From the NCBI GenBank assembly GCA_043228905.1, contig JBHGNT010000004.1:1-64000 (forward strand): 64,000 bases of DNA, read 5' to 3'. The position numbers and the translations under genes were made by a program. This stretch comes from Azolla caroliniana. Lineage: Eukaryota > Polypodiophyta. Positions 59,591 to 64,000 of this stretch are shown in pieces. Under the pieces are notes generated by a model that made no database searches, was not told where the DNA came from, and saw nothing but the letters and a program-made list of their open reading frames with translations. The first letter of the stretch is position 1, and each line of letters opens with the position of its first letter.

Positions 59591-61219
59591 TGAAGAAGCA
59601 CAACCCAAGGAACAGATGGTAGCTCTATCAGTATCTAAAGGCCTCCTACTAGGTTGCCACAATGAAATGGATAGCCAAGATTATGAAAGGGGTTGAGGAC
59701 ATGAATGTACAAATCGTGTCCATGTCGTTAATCCGTTGCTTGGCCTGGAAACCTACATATATTATATTATATGGAACGTAATTTGAAAGACTCCACAAGA
59801 TTGCATTGCAAAAAGGAAATGTTGGTAGGTTCCTCTTATAGTTTCCATAATCAAAGAACAAAGTCCCCATTTGTTTTTTAAAAATAATATGTTTTTAAGA
59901 CAAGCCATGTCATATTCAAAACACCTTCAACAACCTAACTAGTTTTTGTAAAGTAGACATTGTTCTTGGAAACAAGTAGTGACGTGCATTATTTGAGACA
60001 CGTGTTAGGCAAATATTTGACTTAATATTGGACCGTTGAACAATTCGTAATGCACCAATACATCGTCTCTCAACCATGTAAAAAAGAGGCTTCTAACGGA
60101 ATACTTTTGGAGCTTCTTATTAGAGAATGTCGCCATAATTGACAATCTAGAACTCCAATTTGAGTTATCTTAAATATTGAAAAGATCTTTCAATAAATTT
60201 CACGTGTTTCATGTAGGTTGAGAGACAATCTTTTAGAAATATTCCTTTCGTGTCCATGAGAGAGAACACATTAACATGGGAGGAAACATCTTCAAGAGCA
60301 TGAAGAACCATTGTAAGGTGAAGGCTAAAGTGTGGGATTTAACATTCCTTATGCCTAGGAATAAAGGCATTTAGAATATATATCCAGATTCCATACCTAC
60401 TAACACATACATATTCTCATGGTCACATAACACTCACCATTTCAACTAAGGAATAATGGTTCAACCTGCACCTCAAATATTACTGACTCTATTCCATAAG
60501 CAATTTAATTAATCTTCGAGCCATATTAATATAGGAACATCCTTTTTATTAGAGAGGTTTTTTTCCTAGCTACTATTTCATAATTAGGTATTCACTAGTT
60601 TTTGTCTACATTCAAACATGAAAAGGTTGATATGTCCTCGTGGACTGTGGCGACGAAGTCGTATTTGGTGGAGAGCTACTTGTAACAGCACAGTAATCTC
60701 ATAATACTCTATGCAAACCACGAATACGATGCATATCATCACCACACATGAAGATATCAATGCTAGATGTAACCAAGGGAAGGGGATGACTCTAAATGAA
60801 AACTTCCGCATATTCGCACAACTTTAGTGATTAGAGATTACGTTTGAACTTTTATAGATATGCATTGCGACATGAGGGGTGAGGCGTTGAAGCCTCGACC
60901 CGTGATGTGAAACAATCAAAATGCACAAATGGCCCCTAGATGTCAAAATGCACTATGGCCCACGGTCTGGAATGATCAAAATGCACCACGACCCACAATG
61001 TGAAATGATAAAAAAAAATGCACCACAACCCGCAAGGGTGAAACGATCGAAATGCGCCATGCTCGGGTGTGTCATATCGGATTGATATATGTAGCTTAGG
61101 TTATTGGTTGACACTTGGGGGGCCAAGGTAATTGCTTGGTGGCTCTTGACCATTTTGATGACCTAAATTTGGACTGTTTATCATGAAACGATGATCCATC
61201 CTCCTTCTCCTCTTTGGTT
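59591..61219. other. Spacer upstream of the oleosin
   Basis: No gene was recognised. A run of degenerate roughly 45-bp repeats lies at 60.89-61.07 kb. A 75-codon minus-strand frame at 60584-60811 has a hydrophobic stretch but no known family. Confidence 0.5.
60890..61070. repeat. 45-bp degenerate tandem repeat upstream of oleosin
   Basis: About four units share GTGAAAYGATCAAAATGC and ACCAYGACCCACAA-type words. They lie 440-620 bp upstream of the oleosin start. Confidence 0.7.
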
Positions 61220-61220
61220 G

Positions 61221-61226
61221 CATGCA
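61221..61226 (+). promoter_or_regulatory. RY-like seed element
   Basis: CATGCA, within GCATGCA, is the RY core recognised by ABI3/FUS3-type B3 factors in seed oil-body and storage genes. It lies 291 bp upstream of the oleosin start. A single six-base match is common by chance. Confidence 0.3.
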
Positions 61227-61511
61227 GAATCAATCTCCCTCCACCTGGCAAGCGAAGAATATGCAGCCCCCCCCTTTCCTTTCCATCAGATTCTTCTGCA
61301 ACAATCAGTCACACAGAAGAAGGCGATGCAGTTTTAGAAAATAGAAAGAAAAAACATTATGTTACCATTTCATTGAATAACTGTTGCAGAGTTCACTCAA
61401 ATCCTTCCATCCCCGACACCTCGGTAAATCTATCATCTACAAATTCTCCCCCCCTGCTCTTAGTGTTTTTGATTTTGATCTCAGAGAAACCTCCCAATCT
61501 CATCCAAGATT

Positions 61512-61973
61512 ATGGCCACGCAAGCTCGGGAGCAGGCTCGACAGATGGGCGGAAAGGCCCAAGAGATGGGCGGGCAAGCCCGCGAGCAAGCGCAGGGCAT
61601 GTTCCAGAAATTGAAGCAGCGCGGCCCCGGTCCCGCGGGCTGGGTGGCCCTAGTGGCCCTGGCCGGCGCCCTCGTGATCGGATCGGGGATCGTCCTCACC
61701 CTCCTCTCCCCGATCCTCCTCTTCTTCAGCCCCATCCTCGTTCCCGCGGGCATCGTGCTCTTCTTGTGCACGGCCGGCATTGTGACTGCAGGCGGCGCTG
61801 GCCTGGCCACCCTGTCGGCCGTCTCGTGGCTCTACCGATATGTCAAGGGTAAGCATCCTCGCGGGTCGGATCAACTCGACCAGGTCATGGGCCGTGTCCA
61901 TGAGACCACCGAACACATGAAGCACCGCGCTAGGGACATGACCGGACAAATACCAACACCCACCGGTGCTTAA
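61512..61973 (+). CDS. Oleosin
   Basis: A single exon encodes 153 residues. Oleosins coat oil bodies and stop them fusing. The hydrophilic N-terminus (1-40) contains a repeated AREQARQMGGKAQEMGG-type segment. The hydrophobic hairpin (about 44-110) holds the diagnostic proline knot Pro67-x5-Ser73-Pro74-x3-Pro78. The C-terminal amphipathic part begins after WLYRYVKGKHPRGSDQLDQV and ends PTPTGA; it looks short, closer to low-molecular-weight forms, though I cannot assign the subclass firmly. The coding sequence is far more GC-rich, especially at third positions, than everything around it. An upstream extension of the minus-strand and plus-strand frames over the same DNA reflects this GC richness and is not coding. 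Confidence 0.96.
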   Translation: MATQAREQARQMGGKAQEMGGQAREQAQGMFQKLKQRGPGPAGWVALVALAGALVIGSGIVLTLLSPILLFFSPILVPAGIVLFLCTAGIVTAGGAGLATLSAVSWLYRYVKGKHPRGSDQLDQVMGRVHETTEHMKHRARDMTGQIPTPTGA

Positions 61974-64000
61974 AAGTGAAACGCTGTTAATCATCAATCA
62001 TTTCCACATATTATATGATAGTTTGGGCATGCATCAATCTTCCAGTGATATATATATATATATATTCAGAACACTATTATTAGGGATAGGGATATGGTAG
62101 TCATATTAGTGCATCTCTGCATTTCCATGTAATACCTCTTGCATTCAATGGAGTAAAAGATTACAATTCGATCAGCTTAGTGCCTGTGTAATAGTGAATA
62201 TAAACATTTTACCGATGATGGAGCGATGTGTTGTGAGTCACCTCCGGTCTATACCCCGTTTGTTTCAGGGAATAATTGTAAGATTAGTATTAGAAAAGCT
62301 CCTTCCCATCTTTAAGTTTTTAGACCAGTCAAAAATGTTACATATGAACTCTCGTGTACCTATCTGATGTAGTAATTTATGTTTCGTTTAAATCCAAATT
62401 CGCCAGACAAGAGTTATTGTGGTTGGTTTGATGATCAAAATAATGTAGCTCAAAATGTGTGTTAATTTAATGCATGCATCACATGAATCATGGATGTCTA
62501 CACTTCATTTTTAAATAATTTAAGATCATGCCACGTGATTTTGAATGGGCGTATATTCAAAGTTGGAAAATTTGAACCCTAAATCCATTTATGCACAGAA
62601 TTTATGAATTATATCAAGGCTATTGAAAATGGATAATTGTCTTGGGGTGATTTAGAAGGCAAATAAGTGGACAATGTAGAAGTTAATTATTATGTAGAAA
62701 CTGGAGAATTTCATGTATATGATGACCAAGAAAATATAACAAACTGTTAATTCTTGTTTCAAACTAACACAAACATAACATACATCAGTTTATATAAAGT
62801 TTAGTAGCGAGAAGTTACGAAAAGCAAAAAATATGAGATGAAAAGTATTTAACATTCAATGATTTCCTTGTAGAAAAGCTCACAAATGCAACATTTTTTC
62901 ATAGAGGACACCAAAAAATGTAGGTGCCTACAATATTAGTATTAACCATCCTGTTCTTAAGGTTTGCCATGATAATCTTTTGATCCATTAGTTACTCTGC
63001 ATTTAAAATGACACATACTAATGCACACGCGAGCATGCAAATACATACAACATTGAAATATCTTGGCAAAGTTTGACCACAATTTGAATTAAATCTATCA
63101 ACTCCACCCCCTCAAAAACACATCATGTTTTGTCTCATGAACTTAGGAACATGCCATAATTATAATTTTGGAATTCCATGTCCTATAATTAACTCGAAAT
63201 CTAACTGCAACCCTATCGGAAGCAAATTTAAGGCGTTACTCTCTTTTTTTCAAATGCTTAAATCTTATCATCCATCTCTTTGTACAGCTTAAATCTTGTC
63301 ATACATCTCTTTGTACAAATATATATTCTCATTAAAATTAAATATAGAAAACGAGCCCATGATGCCTCCTGAGTCCTGTATAAAGAACTATCAATACATG
63401 AGAGAGCGTTGATGTGAATGAGGAAATGTAAATAAGTTAGTTTTGAAACCTACAAGTTCGCCAGAGACCTGACAAATTGCATATCATCATCACAACCATC
63501 TATTCAATTCACCTTTTCTGTAGCCCAAGATAAAGGAGGCTATGATAGATGGATCAAATTTTGGGATGCACAGGCAAAATAAGAAGATAATTAAAAGATA
63601 CAGTACTTAAACAAGGTTTAAAAAAAATATGGCAAATGGGGTAGATGTGGTGACTCTCAGTCTCTACCATCAGTTAATTTATAATTAGCGCTACATTGTT
63701 GGGCATTAGCACTAATGAATTATATTTACCATCAATTAATTTATAATTAGCAGAGTGAATGGCACAGAGGGTTACCAGATTATGGGGAATTATGAAGCCC
63801 ACAATGTGGTGGCTAGCAGTGTATAGATAGAGATGGGTTGCATTCTCATCTTCCATTTAGAGCTATGGTGTTTATGAATGGATGGTCATGAGTGGATATA
63901 GTTGTCTGAAGTTTATTTCTTTTGTATCACTAGAAAAACAGTACCCATTGCTTCATTTATATTTACTGACCCACCCGGTGCCTTCCTATTTGAGACATAA
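61974..64000. other. Right-edge spacer
   Basis: Oleosin 3' UTR, a TA microsatellite at 62049-62065, then AT-rich DNA. No gene is supported to the end of the window. Confidence 0.55.
62049..62065. repeat. (TA)n microsatellite
   Basis: About eight TA dinucleotides in the presumed 3' UTR of the oleosin gene. Confidence 0.85.

Noticed and set aside
61214-61852. 212-codon plus-strand frame and two minus-strand frames over the oleosin
   Set aside because: These are frame shadows of a very GC-rich gene. The 153-residue frame carries the oleosin hairpin and proline knot.
1-64000. CRISPR array, bacterial operon, prophage or organellar insertion
   Set aside because: No regularly spaced identical repeats, no ribosome-binding-site-led gene clusters and no organellar genes were seen. 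All genes have nuclear plant introns or plant families.

Overview
This is a nuclear segment of a flowering plant. The evidence is AT-rich DNA, short GT-AG introns with plant-type borders, plastid and oil-body genes, pyrimidine-rich 5' leaders, and many small transposons and microsatellites. I cannot name the species. The mix of AT-rich introns with a very GC-rich oleosin could fit a magnoliid or other early-branching angiosperm, but that is inference. No bacterial, viral or organellar block and no CRISPR-like array was seen. All gene models were built by hand: exons were joined so that reading frame, splice borders and family motifs all agree.

Layout. 2.7-4.4 kb (+): SpoU/TrmH-type RNA 2'-O-methyltransferase. 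5.8-9.2 kb (+): protein with two adenylate-kinase domains and an N-terminal lipidation motif. 10.6-13.4 kb (-): UV-B-induced plastid protein with DUF760. 14.8-18.2 kb (-): plastid type I signal peptidase resembling Plsp1, with a long repeat-bearing N-terminus. 20.7-28.1 kb (-): leucine-rich-repeat protein in ten exons. 30.9-34.7 kb (+): KDEL receptor ERD2. 34.7-42.7 kb: gene-free. 42.7-50.1 kb (+): Rab3GAP catalytic subunit in sixteen exons. 55.3-58.7 kb (+): serine carboxypeptidase-like protein. 61.5-62.0 kb (+): intronless oleosin. The genes do not form a pathway; this is an ordinary mixed plant neighbourhood. ERD2 and Rab3GAP both serve the secretory system, but 8 kb of repeat-rich DNA separates them.

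Mobile and repeated DNA is the other main content. At least six copies of one small inverted-repeat element (ends TAACAATCGGCAAC, core rich in GGTTCGGTT, five with 8-bp target duplications, so hAT-type) lie at 2.2, 23.6, 25.8, 52.9, 54.1 and 59.4 kb. A Mutator-like fold-back element with a 9-bp target duplication and an amplified 183-bp unit lies directly upstream of the carboxypeptidase. A tRNA-derived SINE lies near 30.1 kb. Several local tandem duplications occupy introns and spacers.

Most worth following up: the double adenylate kinase (MGCG start, altered first AMP site), the enlarged signal peptidase with four internal repeats, the hAT-type family including a copy 70 bp from a start codon, the fold-back element, and two GC-AG introns. 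I found no clearly new multi-gene system.
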